Assembly (NCBI GenBank): GCA_032164295.1
Contig: JAJHTX010000001.1
Span: 3,472,001-3,536,000, forward strand
Direction of reading: 5' to 3'
DNA from: Inonotus obliquus
Lineage: Eukaryota; Basidiomycota; Agaricomycetes; Hymenochaetales; Hymenochaetaceae
Length of the DNA stretch: 64,000 nucleotides
Notes under the pieces: generated by a model
Seen by the model: the letters and a program-made list of their open reading frames with translations, nothing else
Told to the model about the DNA's origin: nothing
Databases searched by the model: none
Position numbers and translations under genes: made by a program
Shown here: in pieces, positions 13,275 through 25,077 of the stretch
Numbering within the stretch: position 1 is the first letter of the stretch
How the letters are laid out: each line of letters starts with the position of its first letter

Positions 13275-13670
13275 TATTGATAGATACTGATTGGTCCCTT
13301 AGCTTCTGACTGTATGCCGTCGGTTTCAAGAGTTCGGGACGCGTCAGGAACGGCAGACGATAGGGAAGTGGATTAAGAGTCCTGTGGTTGCTTTGACGAG
13401 AGAAATACCGCCAAGCCGCAATGAAAATACGAGAAAGCCACGCGCCAATGTAGCTCAGCTACGTGCCGCAGGGAAGATGAAGCGGGTACTGAGCCCAAAG
13501 GACGCGAAAGGCGTCGAAGTGTTGAGCAACAGACAAAAGACCCTCCCTCGTCGTCGTTTTGTCCGTTGTGACTTTCCGCTTCTCAATTCCCACGACTTTT
13601 CTTTCTTCGGAAGAAATTTCCATGTATGGGTTAAAAGGCACTTACAATTATGTAAGGAGGATTACATGCA
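13275..13670. other. Promoter region of the coiled-coil gene
   Basis: About 400 bp between the start codon at 13274 (minus strand) and the transposon-like element A. It contains short open frames only. It should include the 5' leader and promoter of the leftward gene. No specific site is claimed. Confidence 0.5.
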
Positions 13671-14329
13671 CAGTAATTCACCATTCCTTTGAACACCAAT
13701 TACTTTTTCATTTGCACGACCTCTCCCCCTCAATTATTTGCACATTTTATTTCATGTATCGAAATGGCACACTGAAACATACTTGAGTGAATTTTCTCAG
13801 TGTCTGGAATGGAATGGTTAGATTAATACAAAGAAAAGAAAAACGGAGGGATTTTGGACGAAAAACCACTCCTTTGAACACCCCGTCGCCTAATCAATTT
13901 GTTACCCCTGTCTCGGCAAGTAACACTTTACGTCATCTAATTTTCTTACTTATCACAAGAAACTATGACTTGTGACGATTGCCTCCTACATAGAAATCAC
14001 AATTCTTGTCCAAATTGCCTCGGAGAACACGGAATATGCGCATGAGACACTGGAGAATATGAGTAATAGCCCGGATTTCCCCAAACTCTAAATATTATTA
14101 TGTGAGGGAATTTGGATGGAGAAACATGGTCAGAAATTGCTCTGATTTCTGCAATGTCGATTTTTTTGACATTTAACTGCTCAGCCAAATTCTACAAACC
14201 TTTATATGAGGGTAGATCAGATATGTTGGAGTATGCTGTAATTTTTTCAGGCGAGAAGATGGAGAATTGCGGGAGAAAATGCCAGGTGTTCAAAGGAGTG
14301 GTGGTGTTCAAAGGAACGGTAATATTGAT
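13671..14329. mobile_element. Non-autonomous DNA element A (MITE-like) with four 15-nt boxes
   Basis: An AT-rich element of about 660 bp with no coding capacity, related to element B at 55052-55731. Four copies of a box (core CCTTTGAACACC) are present: 13683-13697 and 13868-13882 on the plus strand, and 14285-14299 and 14303-14317 inverted. Spacings are 185 nt at the left and 18 nt at the right, essentially as in element B. The outer 17 nt beyond the terminal boxes resemble the ends of B but have diverged, and no clean target duplication is seen, so this is probably an older copy. Internal stretches after the boxes (for example CAATTA followed by a TACATTTT-like run) also match B loosely. The superfamily is not certain; the ends of B suggest insertion at TA. 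Confidence 0.75.
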
Positions 14330-15109
14330 GATCGACGGCTGTTATCTCAGGGTATAGTTCGCGGACAGGAAATGGTAAATTCGTGGTGGTTGGCCCCCAC
14401 AACTTGCTGCGTGCCATTTTCTTTCTTCAGTTTCACTCTGTATCATTGAGTGGTCTCTCAAATAGTTTAGGTCTTGAAGATTGGATTTTGGCAAATGTCT
14501 TGCTGTCAATTATGTAAAGCCATCTTCTACCAAGTTTCCCTTGTGATAACAAGAGAAGGAAAACGCAAACTTGAAGTAGAGCCTTCATGTTTCCTCAAGA
14601 ATTTCTTGATTTAGTTGCACTTTCACGAGGGCAATTATGAATAAGCTGATGACCAATAAAAAGATTCCAAATTTGACAAGAAAGATCAACGAGCCGTATC
14701 TACTTTTAATTACTTATACTGCCATACAAGGCACGCAAATCCTCCTTCCCAAAATGGGGGTGACCAACACTAATGTACCACCTGACATTAATAAATATTC
14801 TTTTATAAATTTATAACTCTTTCCCATCAATTTGTCCACCACAGTTAAACAAACTGAACTGCCCGCTCTACCACGACACAGGCAGAAATACCTAATTACT
14901 CTTCTATCTTATTGTTGAATTTTCTTGGTTTCATCGGTCCGCCAAGAAGCAAAGAGCCATCGTTATACACGACAACCGTCGACCGTGGCATCCTCCTCAG
15001 TTTGCGTTCCCGAATTACCCAACTCAATAACTGTAACGAAAAACACAAAACATTCAGTTTTTCTTACATCCACCGACGACGGCGTCATTAGAGCCGGGCT
15101 CCTTCTGTC
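14330..15109. other. AT-rich intergenic region upstream of ERF4
   Basis: About 780 bp from the end of element A to the ERF4 start codon. It is markedly AT-rich to about 14900, with no gene in any frame. It may include older repeat debris, but I could not define ends. The last 200 bp should hold the ERF4 promoter and leader. Confidence 0.5.
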
Positions 15110-17125
15110 ATGAGTTCCTCCAACTCCAACGGAAAGAGTTTGGTCACTGGAAAGAGGAGCGCGTCGTTGGACAGGCATCGAAGGCAGGATAGCTTGGACT
15201 ATAAGGACGTACATGGGGGAGGAGGCTTGAAGACAGAGAAACTGGACCATGTACAGTCGCGTTCGAGTGGTGGTGGTAGTGCGTCCATGGGGACAGTACA
15301 CAGAAGCGATGCGCAAACTCAAAGTGGGGCGGCGACGGTGCCACCTGTTGCGCCTCCTATTGAACGCCTCTTACCTAGCCCGCCGCTTACGCCCGTCGCG
15401 TCCGTTTCGAGCTTGCGAAAGGCTGCTTCGAAGGAGAAAGCAAAGGGGAAGAGAGTGGGTGCTGAGTTAGATTTGGAGTTGAGCGTTAATAACAATATTG
15501 TGTACAAGGTGGCTAAGACGGTCGAGAGGACTGGACGCGTGGCGTCGTCGGAATACAGAAGTGAACGGGACCAGGACCAGGAGCAACGCACGGACGGAGA
15601 AAATGGTGTCAGCCCCGGAGTTGGTAGTGTTGTGCGTGACGCGACAGAGGACGGTGACGGAGTGGACACCGAGGTCGAAGGCGCGCTGTCATCATCTACA
15701 TGGTCACTTCATCCAGACGGGGTTACGGAGGTCTCCACAACATTAATTCCTCACTCTCATTCGCGTTCCCATACTCCGATTCAGCGGACCGGTGCTGAGA
15801 TAAAAGCGGATGCAGATGCGGATGCAGATAATGGTGCTGACAATGATGATGACAACAAGGACACGGACGTGGACATGGACAAAGACGGCAGGTCTTCTGT
15901 TGCCGCCACCGTCTCTACCACCGCCGTTATTACTGCCTCAGCTCAACCTTCTGCTGCCCCAGAATCAGACATCCCGCACGGATTGAGCTCGCCACTGCCG
16001 CCATTACGACTACCTCAAGAGGGGGTCGAGGAAGTAAGAGATCCGTTGAGGAGAAACAGTGGTGACATTAGCGGCAGCGAAGCACCTGATAGTGTTACTA
16101 CTGGACTTGCTGATTTGGACAAGTCTACACCCGGTGCGTCCTCGTTGGTGTCTGCATCTGTGCCACCTGGATCTGGGTCTGGTCACAAGGCTTCTACTAC
16201 TTCAACTGCGATGCCCCACCCACTGTATAACGGACCGAGTCCGCAGCCTTGGGATCTCGTTGACCCACCTCCGAATAATAACGCTCAATTGGAATTGGAA
16301 GAGAGGCTGAGAAGAATTAGAAAGGACAGTACGAGGAGTGCTGCTGTTCCTGGGGAGGTGCTTGATGTGGTCGTGAAAGAGTGTGTACCTCGTACTTGTT
16401 ACTTCAAATTTGGGTGGGGTACTGACAATTGTGCGTGCTTGGGTTTCCTCAAACAGTGGCAAGAGATACAGGATACCACATTCTACGTATTACTTTGGGC
16501 CACCGCCTGATACATCGGCCTTCGGAACAGACCCTGTTGGACAAATTGGTGTACATCATCCCCGAGAAATTGTCCGCGTCGAACGGGATTACCTTGGTGG
16601 AGAGCTTATTCAGTTTAGCCCTTGTTATCCGCTTGAACTCGAGGGGAGGGTGAGTTCTATTCTCCTTCGACCCCAACTGCCCGCATGTCGACCTTGAATT
16701 TCGTAACTTTGTCAATGCTGATTCACTTCTAGATAACTCCGACTAAGTTCCTGGAGTCAATTAACGCAATCAATGAGACCCTCCTCGAGGCCCATAGTCT
16801 TCGATGGTCATTCCTCGATAATGCACTCGCGGTGTTGACATTATATATTTCGCGGCTCTTTGTTACATCGCATTATGACCGAGTACGTTATACCTCTTGA
16901 AAGCGACGCTGTTGAGTTGATTGACTAATTGGATGTGTACTGTAGAAAATGCAGCGATTAAAAGAGATCATCGAGGGCTTGAATAAGGAGGTTTATAATC
17001 CTGCTGGGTTGAACATCCTTTGGCCAAAGGACGTTGCGTTTATGTTTGTGCGTATCATTCAGCCGATCCTAGGGTTTCATGTGCTTACTTCACTCTCTTG
17101 ATAGCTTGAGATTGAATATTACTGA
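15110..17125 (+). CDS. ERF4: ERF4-domain protein, Ras palmitoyltransferase accessory subunit (Golgin A7/ERF4 family)
   Basis: Partner of the DHHC enzyme Erf2 in palmitoylation of Ras at the endoplasmic reticulum or Golgi. Five exons (15110-16380, 16457-16649, 16733-16882, 16946-17047, 17105-17125) give 578 residues. The ERF4 domain fills the last 150: RIPHSTYYFGPPPDTSAFG, then GTDPVGQIGVHHPREIVRVE, GGELIQFSPCYPLELEGR, then the helical part with DNALAVLTLYISRLFVTSHY and GLNILWPKDVAFMF, closing with LEIEYY. The last exon is only 21 nt. The first 420 residues are disordered, rich in Ser, Pro and Asp, with an alternating Ala-Asp run (DADADADN) near residue 240; fungal ERF4 proteins often have such extensions. 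The domain call is firm; the role is inferred from the family. Confidence 0.93.
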
Positions 17126-17870
17126 TACCCTTTGACTGTTTCCCGTTAATTAGAGCCCTTTGCTGCTCTACTACACTCTCCTTGACAGTTCCACATTCTA
17201 GCTGTTTGTTGTGTATGATTACTTGCATTGGTCGACACGTCATCGGCCCTACTTTACGGAATATCCCTCCTGGTGCCTTCGCTCGTTTATTTTTCCCTTT
17301 GGTTCTCCTATCTCACCGCGTCCCTCTCCTTATCATCTTGTTCACTTGAGACTTGAGACTATGTTGAGACAAGTTTGTGTTGGATGTACTATATACCTAA
17401 GTTATGTATCAATACCTTTTTTCTATTTCTATTTCCCCTATTTTTTTGCCTGCGACTCTTGCGATTCATTGGTTCACTTTCTTGTTTGAACCGCCGGCAC
17501 TTTGATCTTTCTTATTGTTATTCTCTTGTTTAGCTTATCCCTTGGTGGTTTTGAGAAAGAATGATAATTACTTCCAAAAGTAATCCGAAATTTTGTTTCG
17601 TTGAATAATATAGATCATGAACGTGTAACGTCGTCAGAAAAGTGCGAAGTGAGGGCGTGGCGTAATCGTAATCCAAGTAAGTTGCAACATACGGTATACA
17701 ATATACATCTCCTCAGTTGTCCACTTGTGAATAACAGAAGAAAAAAGCAGCGGAACAACAAGCCATCGGTCCGAATAATTGCCAAAGATGTGCGAATGTA
17801 TCAAAATACATTAGATAAACGTACGTGTACCACCGGAACCCACCGGAACCGCCGCTTCACATAATTACAA
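17126..17870. other. Intergenic region between convergent genes
   Basis: About 745 bp of T-rich then A-rich sequence holding the 3' ends of ERF4 (plus) and the pepsin-like gene (minus). No gene, RNA or repeat was recognised. Confidence 0.6.
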
Positions 17871-20360
17871 CTATGACTTCTCAGGCCGCACCTGTGTAGA
17901 CGAGTCAGAAGATGCAACCAAGGTCGGCGATCCCGGATAAGTCGGTTGAGCAGTGTAGGGCGGTGCGGGTTCGTCGGTGACCGTATTCGTATTGGCGTTT
18001 GCGCGGAGCTGCGCACTTTGGGGAGCTGGTGCGAGGATGAATGGTTGATGTTGTTGCTGCTGTTGATGGGGGGCTAGAGCGGAGGAAGAGGAGGCTGTGG
18101 CGGTTGAGGGGGAGAAAGGGTCGATGTCTTGTGGGCTGCTTGGAATTTGGGAGAAGCGCTGTTGAGTACCGTCTTGGGATGTTGGTCTTGACCCTGCATT
18201 GCTGAGCACGAGTTTTTGTTCGCGAGCCAGAGAAGTTTGCGCTGATCCAGATCCAAGAGGAATGACATATGGATTGACTGTACCGTATGGAACACTGGCT
18301 CGATTTGAACCTGTGACTGCTGCTGCGTTCGCACCAATTGCATGAGGGTTATACGAGACTTGAGATACAACAGACGCTGGGTAGCTCATTCGGTTTAGCG
18401 TTGCAGATGTGGGAGGTGTCGTTGATGAGGTTGATGTTGCCGATTGCATCGCGAGGAAGTCCGATGGTGAATGCAGTTGGACACTGTTGGGAATGTTGAA
18501 CGCAGGACTTTCAGGTTCGTGTGGATTTGGGAGGAGAGGCTGTGTGCTATCCCCCGTCAATGGAGTCCGCGGCGAATTCCTGTGTGGTCCATAAATCTGT
18601 AACGAATGAGTAGCGTATTGTGCTCCATCTTCGTCGGACCCCTCGACATTTACGTGATTTGACATAAAGTTCTCCTTCTCTGTTGTCTTTCCGGAGGAGG
18701 GGACGTCATTGGACTCAGATTTCCTCTGACGACGCCGGCGACCCAGGAAGAATGCACCAGCGACTAAGAGTGCGACAAGCGCAACGCCGCCGATTGTCCC
18801 ACCCACAATTGCGCCGACGGGTGCCCCGGAACTTGCGGCATCCCTAAGTGCCATCCCGATAGAATTTGGGACGTCCGACCCGGGTCTCCCGACAACATAT
18901 ATCCTGAAACATATCAAATACGTGAGACACTAGAAATATGTAGCCATGGAGTACACAAATACTTACAGATAGACTGATGAGATGAAATTACTTCCGAAAA
19001 GGAAGTCATTGACTGAGTCGTCCGGCCACCCCTTAATGGTACCAACGCAAGATCCATCGTCTTGCTGCTCGACGAGCTGTGTCTGATCAAGCGGGAAAGC
19101 TTGTCCGGCAAAAGAGAACGCAACAGACAGGGTCGAATCGCAAGGGATGCTCCAAGCCTGTGCACCGCTTACAAATGAGTTCATCCTCACAGCAGAAGGT
19201 ACAGCAGCATCTGAATAGTACAATGAGGGGGACAATAAGCACTCGACAGAGAAAATCAGAATAACAGCTGTTGAACTTACAGAACAGATTGGCCTGAGTT
19301 GCAGGGAAGTAAATATCCGGGAAGAAGGGCTCAATCAAGGCTTGCGCCCCAGTTGTGTGTGTCAATGCTGTGCCCGATATTGAAGCAGACCAGCCGTCCA
19401 TTCGAATGGACCAGTCACTTTCAGGTACCGCAAGTCCGCTAGCGGCGTTGCTACTACCACCTATTACGTTTGCAGATACAGTCGCAGTATTCCAGGTTAC
19501 TGAGGACTGGTGAGCACTCGAATCTGGGACGACCCAGTGAATTACACCTCCGTTACCAGCGTCACCGTCTGAAGTAAACTTTGGCGGCTTGAGGTCCAGA
19601 CCAAAAGTGAAGTTGTTCCGTGATGGGTTGCGAGCCAACCATCCACCGTAGATGGTGTCAAAGAAGTCCCCAGATTGCCCATTTGCGTTTGTTCCCAATC
19701 CGACTAAACCAGAAGTCACTTCAGAGAAGAGTGAAGATGAGGAGTTCGCAACAAGAACTTTAATCGACGAAGTAGGATACAATCATCAGGCGCGGCGCTC
19801 TATCGGACAAGGAATCCGTACTTACTTGTTTGATTTGGATATCGCCAGGACGAGTCACTATCAGTATGGAAACTGCAGTTCTCTTTAATGAATGGCCCGC
19901 TAATTGAAGCCGACCCGACGCTGATACTTGCGGAACCTGGGAACGAAGTTTGACTGTCTGAAGCCGATGCATTATATCTGTACAGTGTCCCTCAGTCGTC
20001 AGTAAACAGGAAAGACTCTCTTGGACATACGTAGGAATCCCTTCACAGCCGGCACAACCTGAACCAGCCACGGCGACGTATCCTGTATTCCCCGAGATAG
20101 CGAACCTAAAGCTTTGTTCTACCGGTGAAGAAGACTGGTTTGGTTTGGGAGGGAAACAATTGGTTCCTTTATCCGCGATGGCATTCGCCAAGACTAGTAC
20201 TTACCATGTTCACGCCTACAACATAATGCCTGTCCTTGCTAAGGGTGAGCGGAATGTTCACCCTAGACAATGGTGTATCTCTCTTGAAAAGAGCTCCGGC
20301 GGTGACGTCTTGAAATGTCAGGAAAGCCCAAAGTGTGAGGACAAATCCGCAGGCCGCCAT
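17871..20360 (-). CDS. Membrane-anchored pepsin-like (A1 fold) protein, probably catalytically dead
   Basis: Six exons (20205-20360, 20031-20134, 19826-19977, 19281-19757, 18967-19210, 17871-18903) give 721 residues. The start at 20360 has a good context and opens a signal peptide (MAACGFVLTLWAFLTFQDVTA). The ectodomain of about 340 residues follows the pattern of a pepsin-type protease: a first lobe with paired cysteines (SGCAGC), GLVGLGTNANGQSGDFFDTI, then SIPCDSTLSVAFSFAGQ, GSCVGTIKGW and LFGSNFISSVYL near its end. At the two places where DTG would be expected the protein reads SGNTGYVAVAG and THTTGAQALIEP, so both catalytic aspartates appear replaced (by Asn and Thr). One membrane segment (APVGAIVGGTIGGVALVALL) is followed by RRRRQRK and a 290-residue disordered Ser/Pro/Gln-rich cytoplasmic tail. 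It is likely a cell-surface receptor or adhesion-type protein; its function is unknown. Confidence 0.8.
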
Positions 20361-21006
20361 GACTAGACACAGAAAGAAAGACAAGGGGGAGGGAAGTATC
20401 AAAAAGTCCGTTCGGAGCCCTTTTCAACCAAATCAATCCACAGGCATCGGATTATTCTTGGGAGCTAATTTATTGGATCAGTATTACGTACGCTGGGCAC
20501 GGATCATCTGGCCCAGCCAAGGAAGCGGCCAACGGCGGACATTCAAGAGCATAACAATATGTACCATCCGCGAATCATCGCCGCATCTTAGAAGATAATC
20601 TGAACATGATAATAGCTCTTGTTGCCCTTCAGGATTGGGATCGGATCTAAGTATTCATCGCAACCGCTGGGAGATGAGAGCTGAGGGAATCCTTGCGCGG
20701 CCCTACTTAGTACATACACACTTCAGCGCTAAAATTGCGGGGATGGTGTCATCTGCATGAACTTTCGTCGAGCGTGCACCTGAGACATATTTATCTAAAG
20801 GCGAACGCCACACGTAGAATGAGGGCTTCGTGTTGAGCGTCACGCTAACGTTACCCCTTTTCTCCGAGATAGAGAGCAAACGTGCACTTGCGTCAATTCA
20901 ATTATTCAGCATCAGGCACGCTAGTGGTAATAGATATTCTAGACACACCTATAGATACACGGGACATTATCTGTTTAGCGCGAAGTCACGGAGGCAAAAA
21001 GCATTA
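20361..21006. other. Intergenic region: promoter of the pepsin-like gene and 3' end of the SMN gene
   Basis: About 650 bp with only short open frames. It should hold the promoter of the leftward gene and the terminator of the SMN gene. No repeat or RNA gene was recognised. Confidence 0.55.
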
Positions 21007-22409
21007 TCATCGTTGAGTCGACACAAACTCAGTGGACTCTTCCTCTTCCTCCACAAGCTCACCCGCCGCGTCCACATCAAGATTATCCACTGTTGAGATC
21101 GTTCCCTGTTCATGGGCCCTCTGCACCTATTTATTGAGTAATCAGCTAGGAGCAGAAAGAAAATAGGGATTACCCACTTGGTAAACGGCAGTCCAATAAC
21201 CACACCAGTACATAGCGCCGAGAGCACGCGAGAAAGCCTCGTCTACGCTTACTGCCGCAATCCCGAAAGACCCCAGATCCGTCGACACTGTTCCATCACC
21301 GGAACCTTGTTGTAACGAAGTCGGGAGCACCGAAGCATAGTGCGATGCAATATTTTGCGTTTGAGTTTGAGTCGGCTCTGGTATAGTTGGCGGATGCGGT
21401 GGAGCGGGGAATGCGAGCGATGGATCATGTGTTGGTACGTAGGTTTCATAGTTCAAAGGTACGGAAGAATCCACCCCTTCATCCATCCCTATCAAAGCTT
21501 CGTCTGAGCGCCTTTCCGCCGCGGAAGAAGCCCCATTAGTATTCCGCTCTGCGTAATTCTTGAGTTTCTTTGAGGAGGCCGCAGGCTTCTCCGGAGGTAT
21601 GTTGTACCATCTACCGGGTATAGCTAGTCAGCGGACACAGTATACATATGATAACAAACTTACAGGGGTGACTTGTGAACACGTTCCCTTTTCCAGCGCT
21701 GGGTTTTCCCGTGCATGGCCTATCAGTCGGGGAGTAATGTGTTAGAATAAAGCATTTTGTTGCGAGTAAAAGATGTACAAACCTCATATTCTTCATTAGC
21801 TGCGTCCCAGGCCTCTACCAGTGCTGAATCATCCCAGATCTCTTCATGTGTGAGCTCTCGACTCTCGTCCTCCTCCTCCAGTCCATCGGCGTCCTCGGCG
21901 TCTAATGCGCCTCCACCATCTCCACCATTCTCCCAATATTCTCCATCATCTAGATCGTTTGTCGCCCCGCTGAATTCCGCAGCATCTTCGTCATACGAGA
22001 TACCATCGCCCTGTGCACCTGGATCATCCCAGTGCTGGACAGGAAGAGAGACGGCTGACGAAGCTACGCCCGTATTGGAACCACCGCCATTGCGTCGCTT
22101 ATTTCTCCCGCGTTTCTTCACTTGAGATTTGGATGGCACTGCATGAACTGACAACAGATTGGTGGCATTTCCTGAGCCATTGTCAATATTCGTATTTGCT
22201 TTCTTGTCAACGCCTCCGCAGACACCTTTACCAACGTCGACCTCGTCGCGCTTTCGTTTCTTTATTGTTGGAGAAGGTGGTGCAGGGATGGACGGAACTG
22301 GGTGTTGGTTCCCCTCTAGAGGCGTCGCCCCGCCCAGGTTCGAAGGTACTGTCTCTGATGCTACACCTGCCGGGGCCAAATCATCATATGAGATAACCTG
22401 CCGAGCCAT
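21007..22409 (-). CDS. SMN1: Survival motor neuron (SMN) homologue
   Basis: Core of the complex that loads Sm proteins onto spliceosomal RNAs. Four exons (21783-22409, 21664-21719, 21178-21610, 21007-21126) give 411 residues. The Gemin2-binding helix is clear near residues 190-210 (HEEIWDDSALVEAWDAA). The C-terminal YG-box oligomerisation helix is also clear (AFSRALGAMYWCGYWTAVYQ). It is completed by splicing into VQRAHEQ and an acidic tail. No central Tudor domain is visible, as in fission yeast Smn1. The odd part is the 185-residue N-terminal extension: MARQVISYDD, then NLS-like KKRKRDE and KKRGRNKRR clusters and an acidic Gly-rich stretch. In short fungal homologues the WDDSAL helix sits at the very N-terminus. 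A nuclear location is implied by the basic clusters. Confidence 0.9.
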
Positions 22410-22899
22410 ACAAAGCCTCCAAGTCGAAGTAGGTGAGAGTCGACAGGCTGCTTATGTGGCACTTCAATTTCAAAGCCCTTCATGGTTACATAAGCGTGTA
22501 TGTGTGATTTCAAATATGTAATTTGTATTTTTTTAAAAAAAATTGAATTTATTACGCGCGTCAGTAATTTTAGTTACAAGTGCGCGGTAGGTAAAACTAC
22601 GTGGTGATAGGAACTCTAGGAGTGGTGGGAAAATAAACGCAGGGAAATGGTGGTAGTGTGGTGCTCTAAAGCAAGGGCCTTATGGGCGCGTATCCGGGGA
22701 GTTAGGGGAATGTAATTTGTATTACATTTCCACAATCTACAACACGAACTACAATATTAAGTATCACAGCTCTTTCGTTGAGAAGTGCAGTAACCTGCTA
22801 TTGTCTTAGAAATACATCGTAAATCGAGGTAGTCATCATCAATATAACCAAGAGGTAAGGACAAAAAGACCTATATCACCCAGGCACTTACAAAACCCC
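22410..22899. other. Intergenic region: SMN promoter and thiolase 3' end, with short repeats
   Basis: About 490 bp. The 14-mer ATGTAATTTGTATT occurs directly at 22514-22527 and again at 22710-22723. The second copy lies inside a hairpin-forming inverted repeat (about 22708-22732, GGAATGTAAT pairing with ATTACATTTCC). No gene was recognised. Confidence 0.55.
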
Positions 22900-24883
22900 T
22901 TAGAGTTTAGCTAAAGATAGGAACCAGTCAGAGTGCTTCTTCGCTCTGACTTTGTGAACGTCTGCGACTGTGACAGGGCGGCACTCATGGGCATGATTGT
23001 ATCCAAGCCTGACGAGTGTTGTTAGTCCTCGCAAGTGGATCATGATGAGTCTGGTAGGTTTCTCATACCTATCTCTCCCATCTTGTCCGCCTTTCTTGTA
23101 GAACTCAGGTCTTCGCAGGATGCTTACAACAACTGCACCTCCTAGTCCGATATTATGAACAATTCCGAGCTTTCCACGCTTGTCCGGGACATCGAATAAC
23201 CCTGGAGCTTGCATTGGTCCTGCCCCTTAAGACCGATAAGAGTATTATTAGCGCAGTTCTTCGCTTCTTCATTGTTATGGTCTTACAGTTCCTGAGTTGC
23301 GCTGTGCATGGAATATATTAAGCCCGGTTTATGAGAGAAAATATGGAAGCACCACAAACCAGTGATGTAGAAGTGCATGCCCAATCCCGTAGCTCCCAAA
23401 GGGTGACCTTTTGCTTCAAGTCCCCCGCTCGGATTTATGACATACTTTCCGCCGTACTAGTTGGAAAGATAGGAGCTAAGAACGATATAATTGAGTAACA
23501 TCTTCAGGTATTTCATACCGTGTTATCGCCTCGTTCAACCATCTTGTGAGCTTCATCTGGAGCACAGAGACCAAGGGCAGGATACGTAATGAGCTGCAAA
23601 GCGTATCGAGACCCTATCAGCATTTAGCTGCGCATGAAAAGAAGGCAGATATAATACCTCATTAGCAGAAAAGCAGTCATGGAGCTCAGCAACACCGACG
23701 AGATCCCGACCTTCGCCTTCTCTAAACCCAGCTTGAGCAAATGCTTTCTCTGCTGCCTCTTTCGTCATGGAGTATCCGACGAGCTCCATCGCACTTCGAC
23801 TATCAAAAGTCGAAGGAAAGTCGGTTGACAGTTGCTGGCCTATAACTTCGATGGCTTGGTTCTCGAGACCATGTGCGTGAACAAATGCCTCAGAAGCGAC
23901 GATGTTGCAAGCAGCTTAAAGAGACATGTCAAACCAGTATGCTTATAGACTGCGGAATAAGCCTTACCTCCGTCACTCGTGGGACTGCACATGAACTTGG
24001 TAAGTTCATTGGTTATTTTCGGGGCATTCAGAACCTGTTCCATGCTCCACCCGTCCCTGAACTGAGAATAAGGATTCTTAGTGGAATGTTTGTGGTTCTT
24101 GGATGCTACAACCCAAGGCATCTGTAAGCCAACGTCTACTTGTAACCTCGTGTTTGGGTGGTTTTCTTACCAATTTGCGCGAGGTGTTCGACACTCCCTC
24201 CATATTTCTTGAAGTACTCAGCGGCCCCGTTCGAGAACATACGAGGAGCGTTCGGACCATGGTTCTTTCCTAGAGTCTCTTCAGTCATATCAACAACCAT
24301 ACTGAACGGGGCCATGGGAGGAACACGGTCTGTCCAATTTGATTTCAGACTTCCCGGAGCCATCCTTTCGAACCCAAGAGCAAGGATGCAATCAGCTTGG
24401 GAACCACGAATCAATGAAGCGGCCTGGTATAAGGCAGTGGAACCAGTGGAGCAGTTATTGTTGACGTTCGTAATTGGTATGCCTGTTAGACCGAGGTTGT
24501 ACAGCGCACGCTTGAGTGCGAGCCGACAGTGTCACTATTAGTCGAAAGACACGGGACTCTAATATGAACTTACCTGACCGCTCGTTGAGTCGCCATAGCA
24601 ATACCCAACAAATGCAGCTTCTACATCATCATATGTGATACCAGCATCTAAAAGAGCTTTTGTTGCTGCTTCCAGACCCATCTAGGTGCAAAATTCAAAA
24701 AGCTGCACCCCATGGACTATGACAGCTATGCACTTACATCCTCGGTGGTCCTCAAGCCTCTCGGCTTCAAAGTACGTGAATGATATTGAAGCGTTATAGA
24801 GCAAAATCATCTACCTTGATGAAAGCGGTACATCCAATGCCTATTATGAAGACTCTCGCAGTCTTGGACGCTCGAGAGGACAT
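22900..24883 (-). CDS. SCP2/SCP-x type thiolase (peroxisomal acetyl-CoA acyltransferase-like)
   Basis: A thiolase-fold enzyme of the sterol-carrier-protein-x class, expected to cleave 3-ketoacyl-CoA, probably of branched or steroid-like chains, in peroxisomes. Several short exons join from the start at 24883 ([21 protein letters not shown]). Landmarks in order are [35 protein letters not shown] with the acyl-accepting cysteine, [30 protein letters not shown] (the HDCF motif of this class), and [19 protein letters not shown] with the catalytic histidine. [14 protein letters not shown] near the end replaces the second-cysteine loop of classical thiolases. The protein stops soon after with LAKL, a good peroxisome signal (PTS1 variant), and has no fused SCP2 lipid-binding domain. 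Its 5' end is 194 bp from the eIF5 stop. Confidence 0.9.
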
Positions 24884-25077
24884 GGTTGGATTCAAGATGA
24901 GAACCCGTGAGCCGGCTACTTTTTATATCCGACCAGAATCACAGATTTCTCTAGCTGACTCAGCAAATTTCAAATATAGAGAATCAGAAGCTCGTATTCA
25001 TTCATACATGACCTAAGCACATAAACTAGACACATAAATTCAGAGTCCGGTTGTACCAAGAAGCAGTCTGATGCCGT

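Noticed and set aside
16383..16697. Separate small gene starting MYLVLVTSNLGG inside the ERF4 locus
   Set aside because: It reads through an ERF4 intron into ERF4 exon 2; splicing at 16380/16457 gives the proper protein.
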